DNA of 64,000 nt from Coptis chinensis (Eukaryota > Streptophyta > Magnoliopsida > Ranunculales > Ranunculaceae), in NCBI GenBank assembly GCA_015680905.1, contig CM027380.1:51849001-51913000 (forward strand), written 5' to 3'. Under the pieces are notes generated by a model that saw nothing but the letters and a program-made list of their open reading frames with translations, had not been told where the DNA came from and did no database searches. Shown here piece after piece: positions 11,177 to 22,245 of the stretch. Every line of letters begins with the position of its first letter. Position 1 is the first letter of the stretch. The position numbers were made by a program, and so were the translations under genes.

Positions 11177-13277
11177 GAAGCCATATCTCCTTTGCAAAAA
11201 AGAAGAACATCATCCGTAAAAAATAAGTGAGAGATATTCAGCTTTCGGTATTTAGAATATTGATGAATGTGTCCAGAATAGAGGGATTGATTTAGAAGTC
11301 CAGAGAGCACCTACATCACAAGGAGAAAGAGATAAGGTGAAATAAGGTCACCCTGCCTCAGACCTTGTTCACCTTCAAAGAATCCTTCAGAAGTTCCATT
11401 GATAATAATGGAATAAGAAGAAGTGGTGTAAGACATAGATAGCCCCTCTATAAAGAGAGGAGGGAACCCAAATCTTTGCAAAATCATACCCATAGCTTCC
11501 CAATTGATTGAATCAAAAGCCTTTTTTATGTCAATCTTAATTGCGCAATTCCTGGTGCCAGGTTTCCTGGTGTAACCTCGAATAAGCTCATGCGCAAGAA
11601 TAATGTTATCTTGGATGTTTTTTCTTGGTACAAAGGCAGACTGAGGCGAAGAGATTAAGTAGGGCATATGTTCCTTCATCTTGCTTGTTAGAATCTTTGC
11701 AACACATTTATAAATGGTATTACAATAAGCAATGGGCCTGAATTCATCGACATTAGAAGGTGCAAGATTTTTTGGAGTTAAGCATAGGAGAGTGGAGTTT
11801 GTACCTCTTGGTATGTACTTTTGATTGAACATATGCTGGACTGCGAGAGAGAAATCTTCACCAACAATATCCCAGGATTTCTTGAAAAAGAAAAAATTAA
11901 AACCATCAGGCCCAAGTGTTTTGTTATCATCCATAGAGAAGAGTGCTTCCTTGATTTCCAAGATATCTATTTCATTAATCAATCTAGCAGCACTCTCAGG
12001 GGGCAACATTTGAAGGTTAAGATGCTCCAGAATCCGAAGGTTACATGAAGATGAAGAAGAAGTACTCAACAAATTTTTATAGAAGGATCTGAATGCCTGA
12101 GCAACATTAGATTGACCATCCTGCTGGGCTCCTTGAGAATCCAAAATAGACCATATGTTATTCCTAGTCTTCTTTTCCTTCAAAGAATTGTGAAAGAAGG
12201 CATTACCTTTGTCACCAAAGGATAGCCAGTCAGTGTTTGTCCTCTGCATGAGGTCATACTCCTCCATAAGCATAAGGTCACAAAGCTCAGTTCTACGGAT
12301 CCTTTCTAGATTAGAAAGGTGAGAATCAAGAGGTCTCCTCTGCATTTGCATTTCAATATCTTCTAGATTGGCCCGGGTAGCTACCACCTGATTTTGAAGA
12401 TCTGTGGAACTAAATCTAGGCCAACTTTTGAGAGCGTCCTTGAACATCTTTAATTTCTTGCAAATCATGAAAGATGGATTTCCCTCTCTAGGAATAGACC
12501 AGCAATTAATAAGAGTGACCTTGAAGGGCAGATTAACAACCCAATAATTACAGAATCTGAATTGGGGCCTGCATGAATAAGAATTGGAGATCAAGACAAC
12601 TGTAGGTGAATGGTCATAAAGTCCTTGCGGCAAAAATTCCACTCCAGAAGAAAAAAAAATGAGTAGCCCACAAGGAATTGATAAGACACCTGTCAATCTT
12701 AGACCATTTTCTCACGGAACCATTACCATTGTTATTCTAAGTAAATAAAAATCCACTGGATTTATTATCATAGAGACTTACAGTGTTGAGACAATTTGCA
12801 AAAGGGGTAGTTTCCCTAAGATGTACCAAGTCAGTGCCAATCCTCTCATGAGAATATAGGACATTGTTAAAATCACCAGCCACACACCAAGGACCCTAGA
12901 AGGATGTATAGAGGCTGATGAGATCTTGCCAGAGAATCAACCTTTCCAATCTATTATTGCTTTCATAGACTGACGTAAAATGAAACACTTGTGCTGTGGC
13001 AAGGAGAGTTATCTGAGCATGTATAAATTGATCACTCTCCAAAATCTTTTGAACACCTAGAACTGAAGGATCCCATGAGAACCAAATGCGTCCAGAATTG
13101 AAACTGCACTAGAGTAATTGTGTCCAATATTCCAAGAAGGGCAACAGACCTTGCTAATACTCAAACTTTAGTTTCCAATAGACAAAAGCAAGCTAATTTA
13201 TTCTTGATTTGAAAAGCATTAAGAGCCTTCACTTTATTCAAATCATTTAAACCAATATTATAAGTGCATATCTTCAT
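11177..13277 (-). pseudogene. LINE ORF2: endonuclease and reverse transcriptase, broken and truncated
   Basis: ORF2 starts at ATG 13277 (MKICTYNIGLND). The endonuclease shows LLETKV (catalytic Glu), VAGDFNNV (GDFN box) and LYDHSP near 12605 (DHS box, with Tyr where most copies have Ser). RT follows in a long open stretch 11311-12696: LGPDGFNFFFFKKSWD, FRPIAYCNTIYK, KIDIKKAFDSINW (first catalytic Asp) and EGEQGLRQGDLISPYLFLLVM. Past a TAG at 11311 the frame continues to FFTDDVLLFCKGD (catalytic FTDD, usual form FADD) and ends at T1. Stops also occur at 12897 and around 13145 in the endonuclease. The missing part is the thumb and C-terminus. Confidence 0.85.
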
Positions 13278-13286
13278 AAGGATTAT

Positions 13287-14843
13287 TGTTTGCTTTTTCC
13301 TTTGTTACCAGAGCCTTTGGCCCTTCCTCTACCTCTTTTTCCCAAGCTTTGTAGTTGTTGTTGTTGCAGCTGAGCTCTAGTGACAACTTAAGACAACATT
13401 TGCAATCTTGTGACTAGAGGGGAGGTCACCATATGATCATTATGCATCTTAGAGATGTCATCATCTATACCGTCCTCTTCAATGACTAAGGCTGCATATG
13501 CATTATTGTCGACGTTAAATTGGAAAAATTCTTCTTCAGTTAAGATACCTTCCTCCTGTTCAAAGACTGGTTGAGTCTATTCTTGAATTGTTGAATAGAC
13601 CACAACTTATTTTCCTCGAGTGTTTCTACTGTTATAAGCAGATTCTCCAGAGAAAGAAAGACTGTCTGTGTTCCTCAAAGAACTAAAGGGAGAGTTACCA
13701 AGCAGGCAGTTACGAGCTGATCCATCAGTGGATGTTCTAAGAAGCTGAGAAATAGGAGGATCGGCTAGAAGAGGGCCTAGCGAACTGGAATTGTCCTCAT
13801 TATTTCCTGAGATAGCCTGGATTGACCAAGGTAGTGATGGAGTGGAAGGAGAGCTCACTGTTGCAATTGCAGTACTAGGAGATTTCCTAGAGACTACTGC
13901 ATCATTAAGAGAAAAAGGAGAGCTCACTGACACCCTTGCAGTACTAGGAGATTCCCTAGAGACTACTGCATCATTAAGAGAAGTTACTACTTCAGTAGCA
14001 ATTGGATCAGGGGGTTTTGATAAGTGGCAGTGTGCATGCATGAATGAGTAACTGGAGCTGCAATAGAGGGATTTTGTACCCTTACAATGCTTGTTCTAGG
14101 AACCCACACTTGAGGAGGAGCTGCTGGGCATTTAGCTATTGGTTGTCCAAACTGACAACATCTAGTGCATGACGATGGTTTCCAAGGGTACTCCACATCA
14201 ACATAAACATGTTTACCACAAATCTTCAATTTAATTGATGCTGGAAATTCAAAGCTCAAAGGTATTGTAACACAGACCTTTGCAAAACCGAGCCTTTTCT
14301 TCATAGAAGTTGCGCCATCCATATAGAGAGGACCTCCTATAAGACTTGCAAGGAAAGATAATCCCTTCTTAGTCCATAGCTCTTTCAGAACTTTTGAATG
14401 TTTTGCTTCGATTAGAACAGTAAAGACGTTGTTTCTTTGACTTTCCGCTTCAGGTGACCATGGCATAAAAACAAAGATCTTGCCAGCAATAAAGATAGGA
14501 CCACCTTCAAGAATAGATTGCTTGTCTTCAGAAGTAGAGAAACTTATGAAAAATAAGTCCCTATCCGTAGTAATATCCATAAACCCTTTTAACTTCCAGG
14601 CTTTTTCTAAGGCACTCTTAACAAAGGGAAAACTCATCCTTTTGTCCAGGAAATAACCTATCAACACATCTTCCCATTCTGAAATACCTTCATCGATAAG
14701 GTCCTGGGGTACTACTGCTGCACCTTCTTCAAAAGATGGAGAGCAAGGGTTTAAATAATGTTAGAAGAAGCCAAAGACGAGTTGGAATTCTGAAAAAGGG
14801 AACTCCAGAGGAAAGGTTAAGGAGGTGAGGATGCAGAAGCCAT
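13287..14843 (-). pseudogene. LINE ORF1: DUF4283-like zinc-knuckle protein, broken
   Basis: This is the RNA-binding ORF1 of plant L1 elements. 13987-14667 has the DUF4283 pattern (VLIGYFLDKRMSFPFVKSAL; FMPWSPEAE; VTIPLSFEFP). A zinc knuckle, CTRCCQFGQPIAKC, has Gln in place of His. After a frame break near 14000 the frame continues at 13607-14041 with a 23-residue tandem duplication (SLNDAVVSR ... twice). The C-terminus (about 13300-13340) is basic, with GKRGRGRAKGSGNKGK, an AT-hook-like tail. A possible start is ATG 14843, followed by an in-frame TAA; the DUF4283 frame opens only near 14740. Confidence 0.75.
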
Positions 14844-15085
14844 TATTCAGAGAGATTAACTTGATTAATTACTCAGTTGAGAAAAGAAGAGGATGAGTTT
14901 CTTTACCTATTTCAGAAAAATTTGGAGGGAAGATAGAGATAAGAGTTCTCACCTACTAAGTTTTACTATTTGCAGGAAGCATTAGTGCACTGGAACAAGG
15001 AATTAGGATACGCTTAAGTGACCCCTAATCGCCCACTCAAGGTCCCCATAACTTTTAAATTTTGTAACTGAAAAACCTTTTAAAT
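14844..15085. other. LINE 5' end and junction with A1
   Basis: No gene. 14844-14960 probably belongs to the LINE 5' UTR. Similarity to A2 begins at about 15076-15090, so the LINE/A1 junction lies between. A short near-repeat (TTAGGATACGCTTAA near 15003 and TTAGGATACACTTAA near 15083) is present and could be part of the junction. Confidence 0.35.
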
Positions 15086-16188
15086 TAGGATACACTTAAT
15101 TAGAAAACCTTGTTCTTACTTTGCTTCTACACTTTGTTTCCATCCTTAGCCAATTCTTTTTCTTTTTCTTTTGGCTTTTGACTCCTTTGATTATGTTTTT
15201 TTGGAGTTCTAACTTTTTTTCTTTTTTCTTTTTTTTTTCTTTGGATGGAAACTTTCTTTTCTTATTTGAAGCAACTAACAAATCTTGGTTTTCCACAGGT
15301 CTTTCTCTTTTCTTTTTATTTCATCTCTATTCTTAGACTCATTAAAAAATGGGTAGGCTAATTTTATTTTTATTTTGTTTTTGCAAAAGGGTCAAGGATT
15401 TGTGATTTATGAAAAGGCTAAAGAAAGGCTCAGAGGGGCGACTAGCAAAAAATAATTTCATATAGGTTTGAATTTCTGGCTATATCAATCCAAAAAGGGC
15501 CTAAATTCTCGCTTAAGATATGGTATAGTGATCAAGCAAGTGGACGTGTTATTTCTCTATTAGGAATTTACTTCTCCCTTGTGTCATTACTCAAATATTT
15601 CACTCATATAAGGCTTTTAGGCTATATTCTCATAGGATTTGTAGAATAAATATTCAAGCCTAGATTTTAGAAATTTATTGCCAATACAAACATAGATGCT
15701 CAAGCAATATATTTATGAAAAGATTCAATGACTATTACCTACATATTAACCTAAGTTTCTAAAAACTATTCTAATTTAAGAGCTAAAGTGAAACTTCTAG
15801 ACTACTATCATCACAGAAAAAGAAACAATACTAATATTCCTAAGTGCATAGTATAAATACTTTTTATTATTTTTTTACTAGAAAGCAAACTGCATATTAT
15901 ACATATATATCCTAATAGGTGCCTTAAATTACCCGTGTTTCTATGCCACCCCAAACAAAAGCATGCTTTGTCCTCAAAGTATAGAAATAAGAAGGATAGG
16001 AAATACCATGGAAACACGAGAAAATTTTAGAACACCTGCTAAACAAATTCAGAACATACTAATATAGGTAAAGAAAAACAGACGGAACTCTATATGAGTT
16101 TCACCCATTATGGGAATAACCAAAATTAAATTGTTTGGGACAGAAGCAGACACTAACAGAAAGTAAAACTTACCTTATATCTAGCACT
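15086..16188 (-). other. A1 3' noncoding region
   Basis: This stretch parallels A2 29100-30170 (for example the CTTCTACACTTTGTTTCCATC block at 15125, then CATATAAGGCTTTTAGGCT near 15605). It includes T-rich low-complexity sequence at 15145-15320 and a polypurine-tract-like motif, minus-strand GTTTGGGGTGG, at 15946-15956. ORFs seen here are low-complexity artefacts. Confidence 0.6.
15946..15956 (-). other. Polypurine-tract-like motif, downstream of A1 extra ORF
   Basis: Minus strand GTTTGGGGTGG followed by CATAG. It matches the motif at A2 29918-29929 in position, and its flank (CAAAAGCATGCTTTGTCC on the plus strand) also matches. It resembles the tract that primes plus-strand DNA next to the 3' LTR. 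Its use is inferred. Confidence 0.45.
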
Positions 16189-17095
16189 AAGCGTTATCCT
16201 CCTTTTCTATAAATAAGTGAGGTTCCTTTGCATCCTGCCAAGCCATGATAATTTGTCAGGCCTCACGCCATTTATCATCTACCTTTTCTAACATGTTAAG
16301 CGCCACTTGGTCGGATGGGGTGTAAGGTGCAACCCAATTAGGTTGTAACCGCCACCTCGGCCAAATCATAGCACGAAAAAAGCATATAATGCAATTGGTG
16401 GGTCTCACAATGTCAACCCCAACCCAATCTATGAAATGGGTATAGAACTCAGGAAAGAAACATAGCATTATGCTGCAAACCAAGATAGGCATAAGAAGGT
16501 ACTTATGCTTCATACTATGGGCTCGTGCTAAACTAGACACTAGGTCTGGTCATAGAGCATACGTCCCTCAGCTATAGCAAGGAAGACGTCACAAGTAGTG
16601 TTATTCGTAGAAGAAAAACTTTATTCCCCTAAGATATTCAACATGATAAAGAACATAATAGTGCGTATGTTAAGGGACAACCTACCAAGGGCTATGTTAT
16701 ATTTCCCTTGGTCCTCTACATGAAAAATCCCTACCCCATAGGTCTCATGGAAATACTCATAGTTGTAGATGTACATATTATCAGCCATATAGCCCCATGA
16801 GTTTTGTGCAGCAGGCATAAAAAGTCCAATAGTAAAGGCTAACAAAAACTTGCTTAAATCTATAGTGACATCATCAATGGTGACAGAGAACACTTGTTCC
16901 CCATCTGGTCGATAAAAAAAACTTACAATTATCATAGAAATAAGTAGTAAGTGCAAGAGAATAAGATTCATCAGCGCTTACCATTAGAGGCTGCCATCCT
17001 GACTACACAATTATGTTGCAGAACCAAAACCTATAGGTATCACTCTCGAGCAATTCTTCAAAAGACTGCTCCAGTATGATTTGAGGAGATTTCAT
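16189..17095 (-). pseudogene. A1 extra ORF, plant transposon-protein type, broken
   Basis: ATG at 17095 opens MKSPQIILEQSFEELLES, then SGW and AxxYFYDN, then (after a frame break near 16905) FYRPDGEQVFSVTIDD. The pattern of a Trp followed by an 'EFY/YFY' stretch and an F-x-(R/P)-G segment is that of the plant transposon-protein domain that follows pol in Athila-like elements. The C-terminal half (16256-16540) has VGVDIVRPTN and MIWPRWRLQPNWVAPYTP, shared with A2 30177-30392. A TAG near 16998, a frameshift near 16905 and a stop at 16256 break it. Sometimes called env-like; I see no convincing signal peptide or fusion segment. Function unknown. Confidence 0.6.
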
Positions 17096-17157
17096 AGCAA
17101 ACAAGCACACTATAGAAAAACCAAAAAAAAAAATAGTATTGGATGTATGTTGAAGTA

Positions 17158-17292
17158 AGGGCGCGGTGCGCTCAAAATAGCCTATGTCAGAGGGCAGGCG
17201 CGCTCTCTTCTAACAAAAGATAATTATGAGATACTAGAATTATAGCACGGGCACACTCTATGTTAATGCAATATAAGCGCGTGCGCGCTTTG
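17158..17292 (-). other. GC-rich leader before the A1 extra ORF
   Basis: Alternating GCGCGC tracts (minus strand AGCGCGCACGCGCTT at 17275-17289; GCGCGCCTGCCC; GAGCGCACCGCGCCC) in an otherwise AT-rich region, ending about 60 bases before the ATG at 17095. The same kind of tract precedes gag in A4 (49086-49196) and A5 (53590-53725). Confidence 0.5.
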
Positions 17293-17675
17293 AGCAAGAC
17301 TTGTAATATTAATTTCAGAGGTGCAGAGTGAAGTACATGGCATGCCATGTATTTATAGAGCACTAGTTTCTTAAACCAAGGTCTCCAAGGTTCCTAAATT
17401 GATAAGGAAAGAGATAGAATAAGAAAAGGGTTGCTAAAACCAAAATAGAAACAGCCGAGAGCAACCTCACAACAATAATTCTATATGGTTTTGAACAACC
17501 TATCAAAATAGCAATCTCAATGCCTTTAACCCTTGAGGTTGCACCAAACAACAGTAGCTAATTCTAGCTACACCATATTAACAGCATACTCATATATAAA
17601 CTATATTCCTTAAACATTGCAATATTAATTCAAAAACATGTGTATATGGTAAAATACAATGCTAAACAAATAATG

Positions 17676-17687
17676 CCACCCCCAAAC
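17676..17687 (-). other. Polypurine-tract-like motif in A1
   Basis: Minus strand GTTTGGGGGTGG followed by CATTA. Equivalent in position to 31830-31841 of A2. Confidence 0.45.
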
Positions 17688-17930
17688 AAGTCGAAAAGGT
17701 GGGATTCATGAAAAATAGATAACATGCTTGGACAAAAATTAAACCAACTTGAAATTCAAATAACAACCAACTTACATAATCCAATATTAACTACTTAACT
17801 AAACAACTGGGAATAAAAATTCTACTAAAATAGGAAAATATTCTTAAAAATAATACAAAGGAACTAGCCACGAGATGAAGAAAGGCCAGAATAGGAAGTT
17901 GTGTGATCAAGAATGGAAAGACCAAACACC

Positions 17931-17942
17931 TCACCCCCAAGC
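17931..17942 (-). other. Polypurine-tract-like motif after A1 unknown ORF
   Basis: Minus strand GCTTGGGGGTGA. Equivalent to 33823-33835 of A2, where it follows integrase. Lies 43 bases downstream (minus strand) of the GTCTT motif, as in A2. Confidence 0.45.
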
Positions 17943-18547
17943 AAAATTTTGAAAATAGGGTTTTGAAAATTTGTTTTAAACGTGGGTCTTTTAAAGTCAG
18001 ATTCCCAAGACTTACTAGACTAATGTTTATTGGGTTCTAATGTTTTTTACTTTTTATGAATAAGGTTTAATATAACATAAAACAATAAAGCAATAAGGAC
18101 GTAATTCACTCCATATGGAAACACGACTCAAAAATGAGAAAACATACAAGAGTGGAAAACGTGAATTACGTTAAACGTGGACTTAGGATCCGGTACTTAC
18201 AACCACACACTCCAAAGAAAAGGCTCGATTACCTTAATGGTGAACTCCCATAATATAAGATTGGAATAGAGTACACCGAAGAATAAAATGAGTATTTTAT
18301 AGTCAGATACTCGAGACTTTATCTAAAACATGTATTAACATGTAGTTTACCATATATTAACAATCTAAAGAGTTGCGGTTCTATCCATAATTAATTAACA
18401 CGGACTACAAACCCAACTAGAATTAGGCACCAAGATTTTCTATGAGGTGGCATAGCGGAATGAGAGTGAATACTGATGGATCTACAAACCTAACCTAGCA
18501 TGTAATTTCTTCTTTATTCTCCAATGAAAGGGTAGCCAAGTGAATGA

Positions 18548-19141
18548 TCATGAAAAAATGGATGGTTGTGGAAGATATGTGGGATATGGATAAGTTTTAG
18601 AAGTAAGGAATGGAAAAAATGAGAATGCGGGTTTAGCACAAAACTCATTGGTGACGTGGGTTGGTATAATCACACATCTAAAAATAAAAGGGTCGGGTGG
18701 GGTGTCCTTGGGTATTATCTCCATATCAGGAGGGTTTAAATAATCATGAAGCATAGGAAAAGCAAGAGGGTCAAGTGCAAACTCAAGGTTCCTTTGAAAA
18801 GGTGGAAAGTGGGGAATATTAGTGATGGAAGATGAATGAGTGATATTAGGATGTGAGGTGGGTGAATAGATGTCAATTAGTGTTCTCAATTCTAGATCAT
18901 CAGAAGTCTTGAGATATGAAAGACATTCCTCAATAGGTGGGTCAGAGAAATCAGTGGGATAGAGGTTGAAAAACTTTTCTTCTATCACGGCGTCGAGGGA
19001 TGAATGGATGTTGATAAGGGGGGACTCGCGAGGTGGTAAGGAAGAGTTGCAAAATAATCTAAGGAAATCTTCCTCGATTTCATCTACATCTAGGTAGTCA
19101 TCGTCGAAGTTAGAATTTCTGAAGGAAAGGAATTGGTGCAT
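18548..19141 (-). CDS. A1 unknown ORF in the place of RT-integrase
   Basis: An open frame of 197 residues, starting MHQFLSF, the same start as the post-protease segment of A2 (37299), so it directly follows protease. It is acidic at the N-terminus (DDDYLDVDEIEEDF). A central motif, FQRNLEFALDPLAF, is also found in A3 (FQRNLKLALKPIAF, near 46200) and A4 (FQRNLKFALEPIAS, near 50785). I recognise no domain and no RT motif. It is followed by the conserved noncoding block at 18250. It may be coding in relatives or may be a degenerate pol linker; conservation of the motif in three elements favours coding. Confidence 0.5.
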   Translation of the reverse strand: MHQFLSFRNSNFDDDYLDVDEIEEDFLRLFCNSSLPPRESPLINIHSSLDAVIEEKFFNLYPTDFSDPPIEECLSYLKTSDDLELRTLIDIYSPTSHPNITHSSSITNIPHFPPFQRNLEFALDPLAFPMLHDYLNPPDMEIIPKDTPPDPFIFRCVIIPTHVTNEFCAKPAFSFFPFLTSKTYPYPTYLPQPSIFS

Positions 19142-19606
19142 CTAATTTTCAGGAAACGTGTTGTTGAAATAATCTTAAGCTAAGCTCTCGATCATGCTAA
19201 CTTCTCTATCGATTGTCGTATCTAGTAATTGTTTCATCATTTTGAAAACATTCACCTTAACCAAAAGGTGTCCAAAGGACATGGACATCGAACCATCGTG
19301 GCAGTTTATGGGCGCGTTGGCAATTGCCAAGAAGGGATGCCCTAAGAAGATAGGAACAGAGTCGTTAACAACTTCTGTGTCGAGGATAATGAAGTCAGCT
19401 AGGTAGTAAAAATCTTGAACTTTAACAAGCACATTTTCAACAACACCCTTAGGATACTTAATAGAACGTTCAGCTAATTAGAATGTCATTTTAGTCGGTC
19501 GTATCTCTTGGAGACCTATGTATTTATATAAATAATAAGGGAGTAATTTAATGCTCGCCCCCAGGTTTAATAGAGCAGTTATTATGTGGGTATCCCCTAA
19601 GGTGCA
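19142..19606 (-). pseudogene. A1 protease, active-site Asp lost
   Basis: Athila-type aspartic protease region. The active-site strand reads ALLNLGASIKLLPYYLY (about 19515-19580); A2 and A7 have DLG here, so the catalytic Asp is Asn. Further on: SIKYPKGVVENVLVKVQDFYY, then VPIFLGHPFLAIANA. One TAA lies near 19480. The C-terminal segment VNVFKMMKQLLDTTIDREVSMIESLA is conserved with A2. It follows the gag linker and precedes the unknown ORF. Confidence 0.7.
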
Positions 19607-20317
19607 TTATACCGTAAGACAACCAGGGTCCTTGTACTTAATGATTCTATTATGTTCAGATAGAGTGGGAAATTGTTTAGTTAAAAAGGCATCTTTTGGA
19701 ATGTTTGTTTTCCACCTAGTAGTGCACAACTCTTTTAGAAACTTAGCATGTTGTGGTAACTTTTTAATAGCTTCAAGAAAATATAGATTTATCGTTAGAT
19801 TTTTAAAAACTTCTCTAATCTCTTCAAAATTTGTATCCTTTTTTAACATGGCTAGTCTCTGGGGAAACGGTGGTTGTTTCTCTCTATATTTATCATATGG
19901 GTCAATAGGAGTTTTATCCTTGGCCGCTTTCCTCTTGGGTTGTGGTTTAACTGGTATCTTTACAAGAGTAGGATCTTCAGTTTCTATTTCGGTATCTAGT
20001 AAATTATCATTTGCAATGACCATTGGTGGTGTAGCAACGGGCATAGTTACAGCGTTATCAACCACTTTGTCATAACAGAGAGTGGTGATGGCATTTAATT
20101 CACCTATGTTTAAATTTTCATAACTAGTATTTCCGATTACTTCAAAGGCTGTGCTTGGCGTTTTAGGATTAGGTATAGCTTGACCTGGAAACACACCTTT
20201 TGGTTGGGCTTTATCTTGGGTTAACTGTTGCATGGATTGTTGAATAGATTGTAGAATCTGTTGTTGAGCTTGGATGTAGGCATCGAAATGATCTGGTTGT
20301 GAAGGTGTAGTGGCCAC
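19607..20317 (-). CDS. A1 gag-protease linker, open
   Basis: A 236-residue open frame. It starts with a Gln-rich helix (YIQAQQQILQSIQQSMQQL), then GVFPGQAIPNP, NAITTLCYDKVVDN, PPFPQRLAMLKKDTNFEEI and KKLPQHAKFLKEL. These are standard in Athila Gag-Pol between the zinc knuckle and protease. The same segments occur in A2 at 37953-38351 and A7 at 59948-60451. There is no frame break within it. Confidence 0.7.
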   Translation of the reverse strand: MATTPSQPDHFDAYIQAQQQILQSIQQSMQQLTQDKAQPKGVFPGQAIPNPKTPSTAFEVIGNTSYENLNIGELNAITTLCYDKVVDNAVTMPVATPPMVIANDNLLDTEIETEDPTLVKIPVKPQPKRKAAKDKTPIDPYDKYREKQPPFPQRLAMLKKDTNFEEIREVFKNLTINLYFLEAIKKLPQHAKFLKELCTTRWKTNIPKDAFLTKQFPTLSEHNRIIKYKDPGCLTV

Positions 20318-20449
20318 AGGTGGTGTGACAGGAACTATCTCACGTTGATTATTAACGGGTGGGTTGTGATAGCTGTTATTAACCGAGACGATACCTCTAT
20401 TATTATTATTATAATTAATATAATTATTATAATTACTTGGTCCTTGTAC

Positions 20450-21596
20450 TTATCTTGGTAGATCTGGGTTGTAATTGTTTGCTAGCATAACATTTTGATT
20501 ATTAAACCCTAGAGGTGTAACTAGTTGATTATTCCGCCAACTAAAGTTAGGGTTTTGTCTCCAAGGTGCGTTAGGAAGGCTATTAACGGAGCAAACATTA
20601 TCCGACTGTGCTGGTGGTTGTGATAGATGTTCATAGACAAGAGGACAGTAGGAGTCGGTATGCTCAAGACTAAAATAGAAATTACATGGAAGAGAATTGA
20701 TGTTCATGGTAGGAGTAGGCTTATGTTGAATAGAAATGATTTCTACCTTTTTTGTGAGAGATTCAATTAGAGTTCTAAGCTTGGGATCAGGTTTAACCTC
20801 AAACATACTGGCAGCATTGGCTATGGAAAAAGAAATAGCAGAGCGGGGGATATCGTTACCCACCCTAATTATTATTACGCTTGGATTGACCTTCTAAAAA
20901 CCTATAAGCCTTTGAGGCTCCTTTACTAAGGAAATTACCCCCATTCATTATATCAAGAACCTCCTTATGATGATGTAAAAGCCCCTTGAAAAAGGCACGA
21001 ACAAGTGTGTATTTTGCAAGGTTATGATGTGGACACTCTATAAGAAGATCAGTGTACCGGTTCCAGGCCTCTGAAAAGGATTCATGAGGGTTCTGGTGGA
21101 AAAAATGAATCTGTTTAATATTTTCATCTGTCTTCAGCGGTGGGTAAAATTGTTCCATAAACAATTGAATAAGTTTGGCCCATGAGTCCACAAAATTAGG
21201 CGTTTGGGCAGTTAACCAAGACGCCGTCTTATCGGCTAGGGTGAAAGGAAACACCCTCAGTTTAATTTGTTCAGAACCTACGTTAGGATAATGGAATGTA
21301 GTGAGAACTTGTTCTATCCTACGCATATGCTGATAAGGTTTTTCGTGGTCTAAATTATGAAAAATGGATAACAAATTAAAAATATTCGGGGGAATTCGAA
21401 AATCCCCTACTGGATCTACAAGAACGATGCAAGACTTAGGGCCATCATGTAGGGCTTTGTAAAAATCGGAGAGAGGAGTCTCTGCTTCTTCAACCATAGA
21501 TGCAGGTGTAGTGTATGATATTCTAGATAGGTGTGTGCGTTTACGTTTACGATAGATAAAGTTAGATGGTTTTCTCTTACCAGACCTTAATCTCAT
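20450..21596 (-). pseudogene. A1 gag, one frameshift
   Basis: Starts MRLRSGKRKPSN at 21596. The gag core is intact over 243 codons: LSDFYKALHDGPKSCIVL, FRIPPNIFNLL, PYQHMRRIEQVLTTFHYP, ASWLTAQTPNFVDSW and QFYPPLKTDENIKQIHFF. A TAG at 20865 ends it, and the next part (20450-20863) is shifted by one base: ITTL-like spacer, a zinc-knuckle remnant CNFYFSLEHTDSYC (second Cys lost) and an Asn-rich tail NAPWRQNPNFSWRNNQ. Gag would form the particle. It begins about 160 bases after the primer site. Confidence 0.85.
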
Positions 21597-21755
21597 GCAA
21601 GGCTAAGTCCAATATGAAAGAAACACTAACAGGAGCAAAAATTCTAGTTTTCGAAAATAGAAAACACAGTTAGAACACAACCAATAGGGTAGGTGGGTGA
21701 ATTGGGATAATTGTAGAATTGAAAAAGCTAATAAAATATAAATCTAAAGACAATT

Positions 21756-21773
21756 AAGATGGCAGCGGCGTCA
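21756..21773 (-). other. A1 primer-binding site (tRNA-Asp type)
   Basis: Minus strand TGACGCCGCTGCCATCTT, two bases inside the LTR. The usual Athila site begins TGGCGCCGTTGCC, complementary to tRNA-Asp; 11 of 13 bases match. Confidence 0.75.
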
Positions 21774-22245
21774 TTTGATATAATTAACAACAAGCTTTTA
21801 CCCTATCTTAGCTAATTTAAACTAGGCAGAAGTAAAAACTACTCTTGGTTTATTGTTATCAAAGTTCTACTCTCGATTATCATATAATAAAACTGGAGTC
21901 ATAATTCGTTCCACTCCTAATTGCTTAGAATATAACTAATTCTATTAGGGATTAATAATTCAACAACTTGATAGTAATTATTCTAAATATAATTAATATG
22001 GCAATAACTAAATTGAACTATGGCAATTAAATAATAAGATGTGAATATGAGAAGGAATTAGGAAGATTTGAAATCCACCTTGATTAATCCCTAACATGCT
22101 AGTATGGAGTTTGTTGCAACCCTAATCTTTATGTTTTCACACAAGGTTCAACATAAAGGTTAGGTCTTTTTATCCCTAATTATTTATGGCATCTCTAACC
22201 AACTAATAATTAGCATGAGAGGAAGTAAAAACCCATTCTCATGGT

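Larger units (their letters stand above)
11177..14960 (-). mobile_element. L1-type LINE, 3' part removed by T1
   Basis: A plant non-LTR retrotransposon on the minus strand with ORF1 (nucleic-acid-binding) then ORF2 (endonuclease and RT). The RT stops abruptly at 11177 where the T1 LTR begins; the missing part and poly-A tail should be left of T1. The 5' end is near 14950-15080 but I could not fix it. Sequence from about 15086 on belongs to A1, so the LINE is probably inserted in A1. Confidence 0.8.
17096..18540 (-). other. A1 noncoding interval with conserved motifs
   Basis: No gene. In sense order (minus strand) it holds a block at 18098-18250 (ACGTGGACTTAGGATCCGG on the plus strand) shared with A2 and A3, a GTCTTTTAAAGTCAGATTC motif at 17985-18012 with a weaker copy at 18292-18319, polypurine-like motifs at 17931-17942 and 17676-17687, and a GC-rich leader at 17158-17292 just before the extra ORF. 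The 62-codon ORF at 17363-17551 has no recognisable motif. Confidence 0.6.

Noticed and set aside
15096..15336. Phe-rich and Lys-rich ORFs on both strands
   Set aside because: They come from a T-rich low-complexity tract in A1 3' DNA.
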